NCBI GenBank assembly: GCA_030374735.1
Contig: JASCIV010000150.1
Location: forward strand, 1 to 37,462
Reading direction: 5' to 3'
From: Gracilaria caudata
Lineage: Eukaryota > Rhodophyta > Florideophyceae > Gracilariales > Gracilariaceae
DNA length: 37,462 nt
Position numbers and translations under genes: made by a program. The notes under the pieces are model-generated. The model searched no databases. It worked only from the letters and a program-made list of their open reading frames with translations, and had not been told where the DNA came from. Below, in pieces: positions 18,500 through 27,551 of this stretch (its first letter is position 1; each line of letters starts with the position of its first letter).

Positions 18500-19307
18500 A
18501 TGAGCTCCGCTGCTGCGACAATAAGGTATTTGTGGGCCAAGGATCCCGTGGTTTGCTTCGCTTGTGTGCTAGGTGCAGTTGGTATGGGCTACTTTCGTTG
18601 TTGAAAGCAGAGGCTTTCTAACCTTTCTTGTTCATGGAGGAAAAAGAATGCTAACGTTCTATGTTTTTCGTGCCGATGACCGCCGTTTTGACTGACAGGT
18701 GTGATTCTGCCTGTGACCGTGCCTAAGGTCTGGGGTCGCTATCCAGATCAAATTGCCAGGGACGAGCAAAATGCTGCCGCAGAAGCTGCGCGTTTGAACG
18801 CGCTCAAAAGATCAGGTATGCCTTTTTGACTCGGCTTTTATTGGATTGAAGAAGTTTATAGTATCCTAACCTAAATCTATCACACTACCTGCCATTTTGG
18901 TTTCTATCTTTTCCTTTGTGGATCTGACACAGGCTTTGGGAAGTGATGCCACAATGTCTGCATTAGCTTAGCAGTGATGCTACTCCTTTGAAAACAAGCC
19001 ATCGTACTGTAAGGATTCGATTTGAGCCCGCTACCGGTGTATTTCTGGACCAGAACGTCTTCATAAACGGTGGAGCAGTACCGGAAGTCTTGTATTTTCT
19101 AGTGCCCTCTGCTCCTTCATTTCAGCGTTTATAGAATGGCGTGATCCCGGCCTTGCAGATACCGCGCAAGCCTCCCCTTCAGACGTTTCAGTTGACGGAT
19201 ACAACCCTCACATGGTGAGCTTCCGCGAAAGACAAGCATTCTTCTCAGTACAGAGTGAGATTTGTTCTTAGCCAGCAAGGATATTGAAACCGATGGCCAT
19301 CAGATAA
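18500..19307 (+). CDS. NDUFA3-like mitochondrial complex I accessory subunit, split gene
   Basis: NDUFA3 is a small single-pass accessory subunit of respiratory complex I. Exons read here: 18500-18581, 18699-18815, 19126-19214 and 19272-19307, giving 107 residues. Introns are 117, 310 and 57 nt. The N-terminal part, YLWAKDPVVCFACVLGAVG then VILPVTVP, aligns with the NDUFA3 pattern of W-x-K-(E/D)-P-V, a hydrophobic segment and ILPPLSP; the join between exons 1 and 2 falls inside this block and restores it exactly. The C terminus is uncertain: if the last intron (donor GTGAGC, acceptor TTCTTAG) is not removed, the frame ends at the TAG at 19269-19271 and the protein has 114 residues. In either version the 3' end collides with the minus-strand tail-anchored gene. 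Family assignment rests on the first 40 residues. Confidence 0.55.
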
Positions 19308-19616
19308 ACGACCTGCAAGGCAAAGAATAGTAACATGATTCGCCTCAATCTATCTATGCTTCGCTTTTCACCCATTCGGACTCTTCGGATTTCTGAACAG
19401 CCGCAAGTACAATGACGCAGTCAGAACAACAGCTTGATGTGCAGAGATAGAATCGAAGTACCAGGACAGCTTACCTTTAATTTCTGTTTCTAACGCCATC
19501 ACTTCCTCAAGTAGAATCGTTAACCCAGCTACTTGGCTATCAATATCGCAGTCCTCAACTTCATCCACAAAAGTACCTTCCACATCGTCTGTGTGTAGTT
19601 CCATCGTGTACTCCAT
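19268..19616 (-). CDS. 88-residue tail-anchored membrane protein, two exons
   Basis: Rebuilt from two exons, 19616-19475 and 19392-19268, removing an 82-nt intron (donor GTAAGC, CTGAC branch, acceptor TTCAG). The N-terminal 30 residues are very acidic; a short amphipathic helix follows (LTILLEEVMALETEIK), crossing the splice join into a basic patch (RRVRMGEKRSIDRLRR). A C-terminal hydrophobic helix of about 22 residues ends four residues or so before the stop. This is the layout of a tail-anchored protein of ER, mitochondrial or plastid outer membranes; a SNARE-like or small tether role is only a guess. A possible 5' untranslated intron precedes it (donor GTAAGG near 19652). Neither half is noticeable without the splice, which is why it is easily missed. 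Confidence 0.55.
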
Positions 19617-20193
19617 GCACAACTGAGTCTTTCTTTCGCAATATCCTTACCTGTCCGAAACTCGGCTAGAAGTGACTTTCAACTCTCAAATAGCGCATGA
19701 AAATACACTCCCTGCTTGTAGGTATAGTTGAGGAAATTGTGGATTGACAAGACGGCAAAACCTTCCTTTTCATGCAAAGTTACATGTCACTCGTCGTTTT
19801 CACTCGTGGAGGTTGCGGCTTATCTTCTCGTGGTCCTGTACGGATCAACGCGCGATGCAAACAGGATAAGCCCCGTTCATGATGCACCTCAAAACGAAAA
19901 GCTCGCATCTGAGTCATGAGTTCTCCCCCCACCTTGAAAAAAATTACTCGGGCAGATATTTTCCCGGACCAGCAAGGCCGGAGCAGTTTTGGTACAAGTG
20001 CGCCGTGCATACGTCATCATCACAAAACTTTGAAGTGTTGAGGTCACCAACAGAGGTCACCAATTCGCTCCGCTTTGGATAGTTTCGTCGAACACTGCAA
20101 ATTCTAAAGTACGGCTCCGAATAATTGTTTTGCTCCTGAACTCTGCTCTTCATTCGATATTTCGAATACACTTGCCCTCGAACAGAGAGAGAC
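19617..20193. other. Divergent intergenic region
   Basis: About 580 bp between the minus-strand tail-anchored gene and the YjbQ gene. It should hold the 5' leader and promoter of both; a TATA box for the YjbQ gene lies at its right edge. Short open frames on both strands have no recognisable product. Confidence 0.4.
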
Positions 20194-20201
20194 TATAAAT
20201 A
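20194..20201 (+). promoter_or_regulatory. TATA box of the YjbQ-family gene
   Basis: TATAAATA lies 113-120 bp upstream of the ATG at 20314. Transcription about 30 bp downstream would leave a 5' leader of about 85 nt. Confidence 0.6.
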
Positions 20202-20313
20202 CGGACGTGCCTGAACATTCAGGAGTTCCAAACTGTTTCTTCTCTCTCACCTCGACCCTCTTGGCCCATAGCCCATACATAAGACAAATCATCCTCAGTC
20301 TTCACACGCAACG

Positions 20314-20998
20314 ATGGAAACCGCCAAAAACATCTGGCTCCAGAAAGAGATCACTCTGAAGCAAAGAGATCGAGGTTGTCACCTTGTTACCTCCGAAATT
20401 TTGGCAGCGGTTGGGGACGAACTTCGACAGATTAAAGTTGGAATCTTTCATATCTTCATCAAGCACACTTCGGCAGTAAGTATATACGCACTCAAAACTT
20501 CCTTCCGTTCATTAGGTTAGGGAACTCACAAACCAAGAGGTTGTTTACTAACTCGTACATGCTACTGTCCTCCAAATCACATCGACAAACTTTTGCAGAG
20601 TTTGTAAGTTGAGATTGCGTACTTCTAACTCATTTTATTGGTCGAGTTTGACGAAACCCATGAAAACGTCTGACTTGTCTGCTTTTTGATTCTCTTGTTA
20701 CAACAGAACGATTAGTGAGAACGCTGATCCGGATGTGCAGGTCGATATGGCCACGCATCTAAACCGCATTGTTCCCGATGTTGGAGACCCTGGTTGTCCT
20801 ACGATTCGGCATACTGAGGAGGGTCCAGACGACATGGCGAGTCATGTCAAGAGCGCTTTGACGAGTACATCATTGTCAATTCCCATATCAAATGGCCGCC
20901 TTGCTTTCGGAACATGGCAGGGCATTTGGTTACTGGAGCACCGCTTTTTCGGAGGCCCGAGGCGATTCGTGGTGACCATAAACGGTTCTGAGGCATGA
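20314..20998 (+). CDS. YjbQ/UPF0047 family protein, three exons with a 5-nt micro-exon
   Basis: UPF0047 (YjbQ) proteins are small beta-sandwich proteins found in all domains; thiamine-phosphate-synthase-like activity has been suggested, but the cellular role is not settled. Exons 20314-20475, 20599-20603 and 20707-20998 give 152 residues (family about 130-150). Exon 1 ends in the conserved KHTSA. The 5-nt exon AGTTT, flanked by TTTTGCAG and GTAAGTT, supplies S and two bases of L, so the joined protein reads HTSASLTISENADPDV, the family signature. Without it the conserved block is broken. Exon 3 carries the DMASHVKSAL helix and the C-terminal GTWQGIWLLEHR motif. Both introns have CTAAC-type branch sites, the first a full TACTAAC. 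It converges with A49. Confidence 0.9.
20599..20603 (+). other. 5-nt micro-exon (AGTTT)
   Basis: Preceded by a pyrimidine-rich acceptor TTTTGCAG (ends at 20598) and followed by donor GTAAGTT (starts at 20604). It is required to restore the conserved SLTI of the YjbQ signature, and the total coding length is then a multiple of three. Confidence 0.85.
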
Positions 20999-21146
20999 GG
21001 CACGAAGGTACGTACATGTGCTACTACGACACAGAAAAAGAGACAGTATTCCAAGTGCTAGGACAGAGGAGAAACTGTTTGATTAGTCAAAAGGGTCAGA
21101 GTAAAGCGTACTAGTTGTAGTTTATCGTTTTGTACAAGAACGTGAT

Positions 21147-22418
21147 TCACTTTCTTTGGAACTTCTTTTTGAGGCGAGGGAATTTCAAAGGAACCTTCAG
21201 CGTTATGCTAAACTTGTCTGGACCAGTTTGATCTTTCTGCTTTCGAATCTTACACCCCAGATTTGTGGCTACTCGCAGCAAAACAGAAACATTGATACGC
21301 AGAGCTGCTGAGAGTTCCCCTAGTCTCATGCAGTTGGTGAACCCCAATGCCGTCATCCACATTATAACAGCGTAGGTTATGATGCGATTAGAGTCAAGTT
21401 TAGATTTTGTTCGTATGAATCTTCTATCCGTCGCAGATGTAAGTCGCTCCAGTAGACACTGAAATACTTCGTCTTCGACAGCCATTTGCCCAATAAGGGT
21501 GCTTTGAACTTCTCTCGTGATTCTTGTCGGGGCGCTTGCCAGAACGAGAAGATAATGTAAGTGTATAATTGCTTGTACTCGGTGTACCTTCAGTTCCCTA
21601 GAATCATCTTTGGAGACGATGTTAAGCATTACATCCCAAACCAAAGGATGCCATCCAGGATTTTCTAGTGAGTCAGAATCTTCGGGATTTTCGATCATTG
21701 CTGTTGCCTCTTGTTCGAGGCCGAGTATTTCTGGACCAGAAAGCAATTGTATGAGCGGGTACGCGTCCTTTGGATCTGTAGCAGCGTTGTTGTGTGGGGG
21801 CGCTAATGATTCCGTGGTTTCGCCCGTAATAAGACTAATGCCCTGTTCAGTATCGCGTTCTCTCATGGCTTCTGCAGCCTTTGTAATGGTTTCTGCCATA
21901 CGTTGTTCCACTTTTTCCTCAGTAATACGATCACGCTGATACTTTTTGAACCGTTGCACAGACTTCTTTCCGCCGAATGACTGTAATACTTCTGTTTGCT
22001 TTTCGATATATGATCTGTCCTTTTCGTCGTCTTCTGTTTGTTCGTTTCTGGCGTTGATTTCGTCTGGTAAAGCAGGGCGGAGAGAGTAGACACCATCCAC
22101 TTCAACAAGCTTCGTATTGCCTGTTTTCTTCTCTCGAATGCCGACGAAGTAGTCGTAATTGAGTTCTTGATGTCCTCGAGTGGCTACCATTTCTGTGCCG
22201 TCTGCGTTTCCAAGCATATCAATGGATATCTGAACTTGATCATCAGAAATGAATCTTGTACGTTTCACTGGGCGCAAAGAAATATTGTCGAGATCATATT
22301 GGCTGGCTCCATTGGATATTGACATCAAATTTGGGTAGGTCAAGGTGGATATGTCTTCATCGAAACGAACAACTTCTGTTATATGAACGAAATTGTGTGT
22401 AGCTTCTTGCGTGGACAT
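21147..22418 (-). CDS. POLR1E: RNA polymerase I subunit A49 (RPA49/POLR1E)
   Basis: A49 is a Pol I-specific subunit that, with A34.5, forms a TFIIF-like heterodimer; its C-terminal tandem winged helix acts in initiation and elongation of rRNA transcription. From the ATG at 22418 the protein has 423 residues, typical of the family. The N-terminal dimerisation domain includes LNYDYFVGIREKKTGNTKLV and a VYSLRP strand. The linker carries the family mark FGGKKSVQRFKKYQRD. The C-terminal half has PLIQLLSGPEIL and helices of the winged-helix pair, ending in a Lys-rich tail. An upstream ATG at 22538 would add 40 residues with no family similarity; the inner start is preferred. Head to head with SF3B5, so both may share a promoter of roughly 325 bp. 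Confidence 0.85.
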   Translation of the reverse strand: MSTQEATHNFVHITEVVRFDEDISTLTYPNLMSISNGASQYDLDNISLRPVKRTRFISDDQVQISIDMLGNADGTEMVATRGHQELNYDYFVGIREKKTGNTKLVEVDGVYSLRPALPDEINARNEQTEDDEKDRSYIEKQTEVLQSFGGKKSVQRFKKYQRDRITEEKVEQRMAETITKAAEAMRERDTEQGISLITGETTESLAPPHNNAATDPKDAYPLIQLLSGPEILGLEQEATAMIENPEDSDSLENPGWHPLVWDVMLNIVSKDDSRELKVHRVQAIIHLHYLLVLASAPTRITREVQSTLIGQMAVEDEVFQCLLERLTSATDRRFIRTKSKLDSNRIITYAVIMWMTALGFTNCMRLGELSAALRINVSVLLRVATNLGCKIRKQKDQTGPDKFSITLKVPLKFPRLKKKFQRK

Positions 22419-22743
22419 GGCTTGAACGAGCAGAGGGAAGAGTGAGAGATGGGTAGAAACTTTTAAACATTGATGTGGGTGGCGCATGAAACGCAAACAA
22501 GATGCAAATCCGGTCGACGACGTCCAAGATAATGGCATGAGAAAAAATTAGGCCTCTGTAATTACATGCGTTCCCTGCGGTAATTACAAGGGTAATCGCG
22601 TGTTCTTACTACAGCGGAAAAGCCGCATCACCGTTAGTAATTCTCTCCTATCTACTCCTGTACCCTTGTAGTTTGTCCGGAACGACCGTTCAACTCGACT
22701 CTCCGCTGACGTGTCGGTAAACCATCTACAGTCTTCAGACAGC

Positions 22744-23028
22744 ATGGCGCCGAGTACGCAGCAGAGTGGAGGAGCGTTCTCTCAGCTAGAGCACGTTCAT
22801 TCGAAGTATGTAGGCACGGGCCACTCAGAGACGACACAGCACGAATGGGCAACGAACCAGCACCGTGATTCGATCGCTAGTTACCTTGGGCGACCGTCTC
22901 TGCTACAATATTTTGCCGTCGCCGAAGGAATCTCCGTCGGACGCGTCAAACTAAACTTGTTGGAAAAAATGCACAGACCGTGCGGCGAGGCGCCAAAGAA
23001 GAAAAGTTTGGATGAGTTCGCGCGTTAA
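22744..23028 (+). CDS. SF3B5: Splicing factor 3B subunit 5 (SF3b10)
   Basis: SF3B5 is a small subunit of the SF3b complex of the U2 snRNP, bound to SF3B1 and SF3B3, where branch-site recognition takes place. The product has 94 residues from the first ATG (human 86). The match runs over nearly the whole length: QLEHVHSKYVGTGHSETTQ, HEWATNQHRDSIASYLG, LLQYFAVAEG and LLEKMHRPCG. The first 10 or so residues and the Lys-rich end are variable, as usual. Intronless. It is divergent from A49. Confidence 0.95.
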   Translation: MAPSTQQSGGAFSQLEHVHSKYVGTGHSETTQHEWATNQHRDSIASYLGRPSLLQYFAVAEGISVGRVKLNLLEKMHRPCGEAPKKKSLDEFAR

Positions 23029-23928
23029 GCCTGCGCTTTTTCTGTCGCACCCGAATCTATTTTTGCTTTCTACGGTTCGAATTAATGCTGCGGCGTAGCC
23101 CTGGGTTAAAGCCCTGAGGTTTGTTTTGTTGGCGGCGTGCAAGGGCGGTGTGTGGAACGATCTGAATGGCCCCGATGATGACGACGGTGATACTCCACGT
23201 GAACTGTTTCACTTCACCGGCTGAAAGGGCCAGGAGGCAGGACGGCCTGGAGAAAAGTCGAGGTAGCATTGCGGCAGTGCCACTGCCCCATCAGTCTACA
23301 CGCGTACACCAGGGCGGCGTGCTCCACGTGGGTAGTTTGTTGTTTGGTGCCATGGTGAGCTACAGTCGCAGTACGCTGCTGTATAAAGCTGACACACGCT
23401 GTGCCGCGCAGTGTAAACGGGGCGCGCACCGCCGTTCCATTTTTGGTCGCGCCACTCGCAGCTCCACGTAAAGTTATCGCGCGCGCTCAGCCACGGTCCT
23501 CCCGACGGTGAGCGCGTTCTGAAACGGTCGGCAAACACGAGTGAACACACACGATCGCTTACCGACTTTGCCGTTCGCCGCGCGCTCCACGTTCCGCCTC
23601 TCCGTCGGTCCGTTGCTCTTCACAGCGCGGCGCAATGGCGCGACGAACCGCTCAGCGCCACGTCTCGAGTTTGCTGCTCGCATCGCCGTATCTCACCCGT
23701 TTCACCACTTGGCCATGGCGCGCCCCCTGCCGCGCTTGCTCGTCGCGAGACACTTTGTCAAGTCCTCCCCTGTATCTTTCCTCCCGGCATTCCCGAACTC
23801 CTGCATTGCCGCACGCTCCCTTGTAACGTACCGTTTACCTCTTCATTGAGCTTTGCTTTGCCGTGTCGCCTCTCACCCAGTGCCTATCCTTCGGCGGCCG
23901 TCCGCTTGTTCCGTCTTCATTGTACGAC
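23029..23928. other. Intergenic stretch upstream of the five-pass membrane gene
   Basis: About 900 bp, GC-rich in its second half. Many overlapping open frames on both strands reflect composition and carry no family signal. A TATA-like GTATAAAGC occurs near 23392, too far from the next ATG (23929) to be confidently linked to it unless the 5' leader is about 500 nt. No RNA gene was recognised. Confidence 0.4.
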
Positions 23929-25572
23929 ATGACGCTCTCGCGCGGTTATGCTGCTCTCTCCGCCGCCGTCGATTTCGTAGTACCGCGCCCGGCAGCTGTA
24001 GCCACTCGCTTTCTCCGATCCTATCCGAGATTCTCGGCCTTCCGTCGCTTTTCGTTATCTGCTGCGTATCGTCTATCGCTGTACAAGCTTGTCATTCCGT
24101 ACGCCGTTCTCGCTGCAGTGTTCCTGTTGGCCACCCTGGTCGCCGTGTTCTACTTTTGTTTCAAAGCCGCTATAGTTCCTGGCTCCGACGATTCCAATGA
24201 ATCTCATCCGGATAGCAGAGATAGAACTGCGACACTGTTTCTCACCTTTACCAGTTTTCTACAATTCTGTATCGTGCTTTGTGTCTCCTTAGCGCTTGCA
24301 AACGTCTTTATTATTCGTTACTCGGTTCACGACGCTCGGCGTGCTTTGCACGGCGTGCAACGAACAATCAAGTATGTGTTTCACACACCTGTTGACGCCC
24401 TCGTACAGTTTGCCAATCGAGCTGAAAAGGTAGACGTTTCGTCATTTTCCGCGGACGAAGCGGTGAGTCTCGTTGTCAATCTTTTTCGATCAAACAAACT
24501 CAACTTTCGAGCTGCCTTGAAGTCTGTCCAGGTGCTGTTGAAGAACATGAATAGGATTGACCGCAAGATTACTAGTCTATCCACAGCTTTTTTCTGGTTC
24601 TCCTTGGCTGTCTTATTGTCCGTCTTGGTGGGCCTTGTACTGTCGTTGACGTGTGACCTTTCTTCATCGAAGAACAGGGCGGTTCGTTTGGCAACCTTTT
24701 CGTTGCTCGCCATTCCACTAGTCGCCGTTTGGTCTCATGCCGCGATTTCCACCATGCTCGCCGTTGCAACCGCTGATTTTTGTTCGTCACTACAAGAATA
24801 CCACAGCTTCATTGATGTTCAAGCAAGGGATGCACCGGGTGAGGCAGGGAAAATGGCATTCGACAGCATGTTTGATCGCTATGGCTTGACATGTCCATCC
24901 GAGTCGCCAGTAACACAACAGGCACTGCGACACGTCACAACTTTCTTTGCCGCCAGTGACGGCATCTCTGGGTTCCCTCAGGCGTTCGATGCTATTTCTG
25001 AATTATCGCATGCTGCGCGGTGGAACGAGGCCAAGCGATGGATGCGGAGTAGAATTCGCAATTACAAAGAATGTGACGAACAACGTATGTTTGCTGGCAA
25101 GTTGGCTTTTCATATGTGCGACAACAACCCTCTGAGTGTTGTTTCTGGGTTAGCAATAGTATGGCTTTGCTCCTGCGCCATTTCCTTATTGTTTTCGATT
25201 GTAATTGCTCTGCTTGCTCTGGGTCATCCCGCTACAGAGTTTATATCTGCACGAGAGATCATGTATATTTATGGAGCATCAAAACTAATTTCCGTATTGG
25301 AGGACAGTACGAATATTTTGAAGACGCAGTCAAACTTCCAGCCGTGGTGGAAGTCGAGGGATGATCTTGGCGCCGATGGCTCTTCTGTAACGTCGGACGA
25401 GGCAAGCAGGAAGAATTCGTCGGCAAACTATTCATCTGACGATGAGTTCCCAATACGTACGGATCGCGCGAGAATAAGTGCGTCCCATATCACAGATCCT
25501 GGTCAACGGGTGGAAAGTAATTCCCCATGGAGAGGTAGCGGTTATGAGTCGCCCCCAACCGACAATGTCTAA
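23929..25572 (+). CDS. Five-pass membrane protein with tweety/prominin-like layout
   Basis: 547 residues from the first ATG. Hydrophobic segments lie at about 54-79, 102-129, 220-241, 254-281 and 405-431. The spacing is two close helices, a loop of about 90 residues, two close helices, a loop of about 125 residues with cysteines, and a last helix, as in tweety (volume-regulated anion channel relatives) and prominin-type proteins. The cytoplasmic tail of about 110 residues is Ser/Asp-rich and probably phosphorylated (SSVTSDEASRKNSS, SSDDE). The N terminus is basic and aromatic. Family membership is inferred from topology only; no diagnostic motif was recognised. It converges with the Mic19-like gene, 78 bp away. 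Confidence 0.7.
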   Translation: MTLSRGYAALSAAVDFVVPRPAAVATRFLRSYPRFSAFRRFSLSAAYRLSLYKLVIPYAVLAAVFLLATLVAVFYFCFKAAIVPGSDDSNESHPDSRDRTATLFLTFTSFLQFCIVLCVSLALANVFIIRYSVHDARRALHGVQRTIKYVFHTPVDALVQFANRAEKVDVSSFSADEAVSLVVNLFRSNKLNFRAALKSVQVLLKNMNRIDRKITSLSTAFFWFSLAVLLSVLVGLVLSLTCDLSSSKNRAVRLATFSLLAIPLVAVWSHAAISTMLAVATADFCSSLQEYHSFIDVQARDAPGEAGKMAFDSMFDRYGLTCPSESPVTQQALRHVTTFFAASDGISGFPQAFDAISELSHAARWNEAKRWMRSRIRNYKECDEQRMFAGKLAFHMCDNNPLSVVSGLAIVWLCSCAISLLFSIVIALLALGHPATEFISAREIMYIYGASKLISVLEDSTNILKTQSNFQPWWKSRDDLGADGSSVTSDEASRKNSSANYSSDDEFPIRTDRARISASHITDPGQRVESNSPWRGSGYESPPTDNV

Positions 25573-25650
25573 GAGTTTCCGTAGAATAGTAGCAATCGAT
25601 GTACAGCATCCGAGCCCTCATTAAATGTACATAACTACCATGTTTTTCCG

Positions 25651-26285
25651 CTAGTTACTAATCCTGCTCAGTTGCTTCGCACATTCTGAGAATGCCTCAA
25701 CCTCTCCAGCGCAAGCCAGTGGGTTTTCCTTCCCGTTCACTTTGTAGCAAGTCGTGATTCTCTCGCGGAAAGCAGCGCACGGCTTGGGCGCCTCGGAAGT
25801 ACCGCTTGGAAAATGCAGACTGTTCAACTTCTTATCCAACGCAGTCACGCTGTTTGAAAGGGCTTCTCGGGCCTTCTGCTCGCGTTCGTCGGCTTCCTTT
25901 AACTGTGACTCTCTCATATCACGAACCATTGCGATTCTTTGCATCCGGCCTTCTTTGCGAAGCTAAGGCCAAAGCAAGTCACAGTTAAAAACGCAAAAGT
26001 TCTCCGCGTTAGTGACCATTACGAATAATGCAGACCCCTAAACACCTTGAGTGTAGAAAAAGGCTACTCACCGCGTCCACTAGAGATGCTTCTCTTGCAT
26101 TCCTAGGTTCAATTGGTCCTGGTTCCGAAGCTTGGCCTGTCAAGACTTTTATCAAGCTTTGCGAAACCTTTTTATCGCGCGAAAAGCACATGAACGTTAG
26201 AGAAAGCAATGTGCATTAAAGAGAAGCAAACTCTTTTATAACATACCCTCACCGAAAAGTTGTCCGGATCGTATTCTTCAGCCAT
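25651..26285 (-). CDS. Mic19/CHCHD3-like twin CX9C mitochondrial protein, three exons
   Basis: Mic19 is a MICOS subunit at mitochondrial crista junctions. Exons 26285-26247, 26167-26072 and 25962-25651 give 148 residues; introns are 79 and 109 nt, phase 0, with CTAAC-type branch motifs. Exon 1 encodes MAEEYDPDNFSVR and joins VSQSLIKVL in exon 2, which aligns with the ITVVKGIRLSENVIDRM-type N terminus of CHCHD3. The middle is a charged coiled-coil (EADEREQKAREAL). The C-terminal CHCH domain has both CX9C pairs: CAAFRERITTC and CAGEVEAFSEC, the substrates of the Mia40 import and oxidation pathway. A second possible donor GTGAGG two codons earlier in exon 1 would remove VR; the later one fits the family. 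Other CHCH proteins remain possible. Confidence 0.75.
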
Positions 26286-26810
26286 CTTCTCTCCGTAAAT
26301 CCACCCCAGGTAGGATTGGCGACGTTATTCGAACCACCACTCAAAATCCCTCGAACGCAGAGCCTGATCCTGGAGACTTGTGTTGAGTCGAGGACCTTCT
26401 CCGCGAATATCACGTTCAGAGAACAGATAGGAATTGGTAAACGTCAATCGGCGATCCGCCGTGTTCCTGAATGTTGGCGAGTGGTATTGACATGGCAATG
26501 ATGGGTTCTCGGCGACAAATTTCAAGTCATGACCTCTCTTTTTCTGGCAGTGACATTTTGCATGTTCCGAAAAAACTAAAATTTTAACTTTCGAAGGGAA
26601 TTTCACTTTCTGGTTATCTTTGGCAAGTTTCGCTCCGTGTATCTTACCATTGCGCAAACGCGGCGCCTCTTTAGTACCAAGGGTACCGCAGCTTCCTTCC
26701 CTTAAGTAAACGTCGAGTTTGTTTGTTTGTTATCCGCGTGAAGTTGTGACCAAAACCCCGTTTTGCTCAAGCGAAGGTTCGTTCGTCCTCATTTTGCTAC
26801 GGAAAGACCT
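26286..26810. other. Divergent promoter region (Mic19-like and SF3B6)
   Basis: About 525 bp between two head-to-head genes. A 110-codon minus-strand frame (26325-26657) has no recognisable product and is treated as chance. No clear TATA box was seen. Confidence 0.4.
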
Positions 26811-27286
26811 ATGTCTGCAATGCAGAATGTTGGAGGGGGGATGCGTTTGCCCCCAGATGTCAATCGCATTTTGTTTGTGAAGTAAGTGTCCTTTGATATA
26901 ACCTCCAGTGAAAGTACCCACCTAACATCATAATCCACTTTGTTTTCTTGTTCCTGTAGAAGTTTGCCGTACAAAATAAGCACAGAGGATATCTATGATA
27001 TATTCGGAAAGTATGGCGCTATAAGACAAATACGTCTAGGAACATCGAACAGCACTCGAGGCACCGCTTACGTTGTGTATGAGGACATTTTTGAAGCCAA
27101 AAACGCCTGTGAAAGTCTGAATGGTTTTCAGGTTGCGGGACGTTATTTGATTGTAAGTGAGCAACCTGCAATAGAAGTACGTGAATTCTGCTTTTCTGAC
27201 CATCATCCTTTTTTTTTTCTTGGATCGCATTGGTCACCACGCAGGTACTTTATCATCAACCAAAGAAACTGGCAAAGAAGTCATAA
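26811..27286 (+). CDS. SF3B6: Splicing factor 3B subunit 6 (SF3b14a/p14), three exons
   Basis: SF3B6 is the SF3b subunit that contacts the branch-point adenosine region of pre-mRNA. Exons 26811-26881, 26960-27152 and 27245-27286 give 101 residues (human 125). Introns are 78 and 92 nt with GTAAGT donors and CTAAC or CTGAC branch motifs. The RNA-recognition motif is nearly complete: RLPPDVNRILFV then KSLPYKIS (RNP2 region), DIYDIFGKYGAIRQIRLG, TRGTAYVVYEDIFEAKNAC (RNP1) and GFQVAGRYLI then VLYH. After the last strand the protein stops quickly (QPKKLAKKS), so the C-terminal helix that packs on SF3B1 in the human protein is short or missing. Divergent from the Mic19-like gene. Confidence 0.9.
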
Positions 27287-27551
27287 GGCGTAGGAACACA
27301 AGATATCCACCGCTGTGTTCAGACAGACATGTAAATGAAAGGCGCTTTCACGTCCCGGACGGGAAGCTATTGCAACATCTGTGGTGTCTTGAAAGACCGA
27401 TGCAAATTCGTTTTCTATGGGTCAAACTTTAATTCGAGCGCTACAATTGGGTAAGACGTTCAGGGTGAACAAGCGTCCAAAACGTTCAAACCATTCCTTC
27501 GGAATGCGGATAAATGTATACGGATAGACTGAGAGTTAGGGAATCAAGAAT

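Noticed and set aside
26325..26657. 110-codon minus-strand frame between the Mic19-like and SF3B6 genes
   Set aside because: It lies in the shared promoter region, has no recognisable motif and would overlap the leader of SF3B6.
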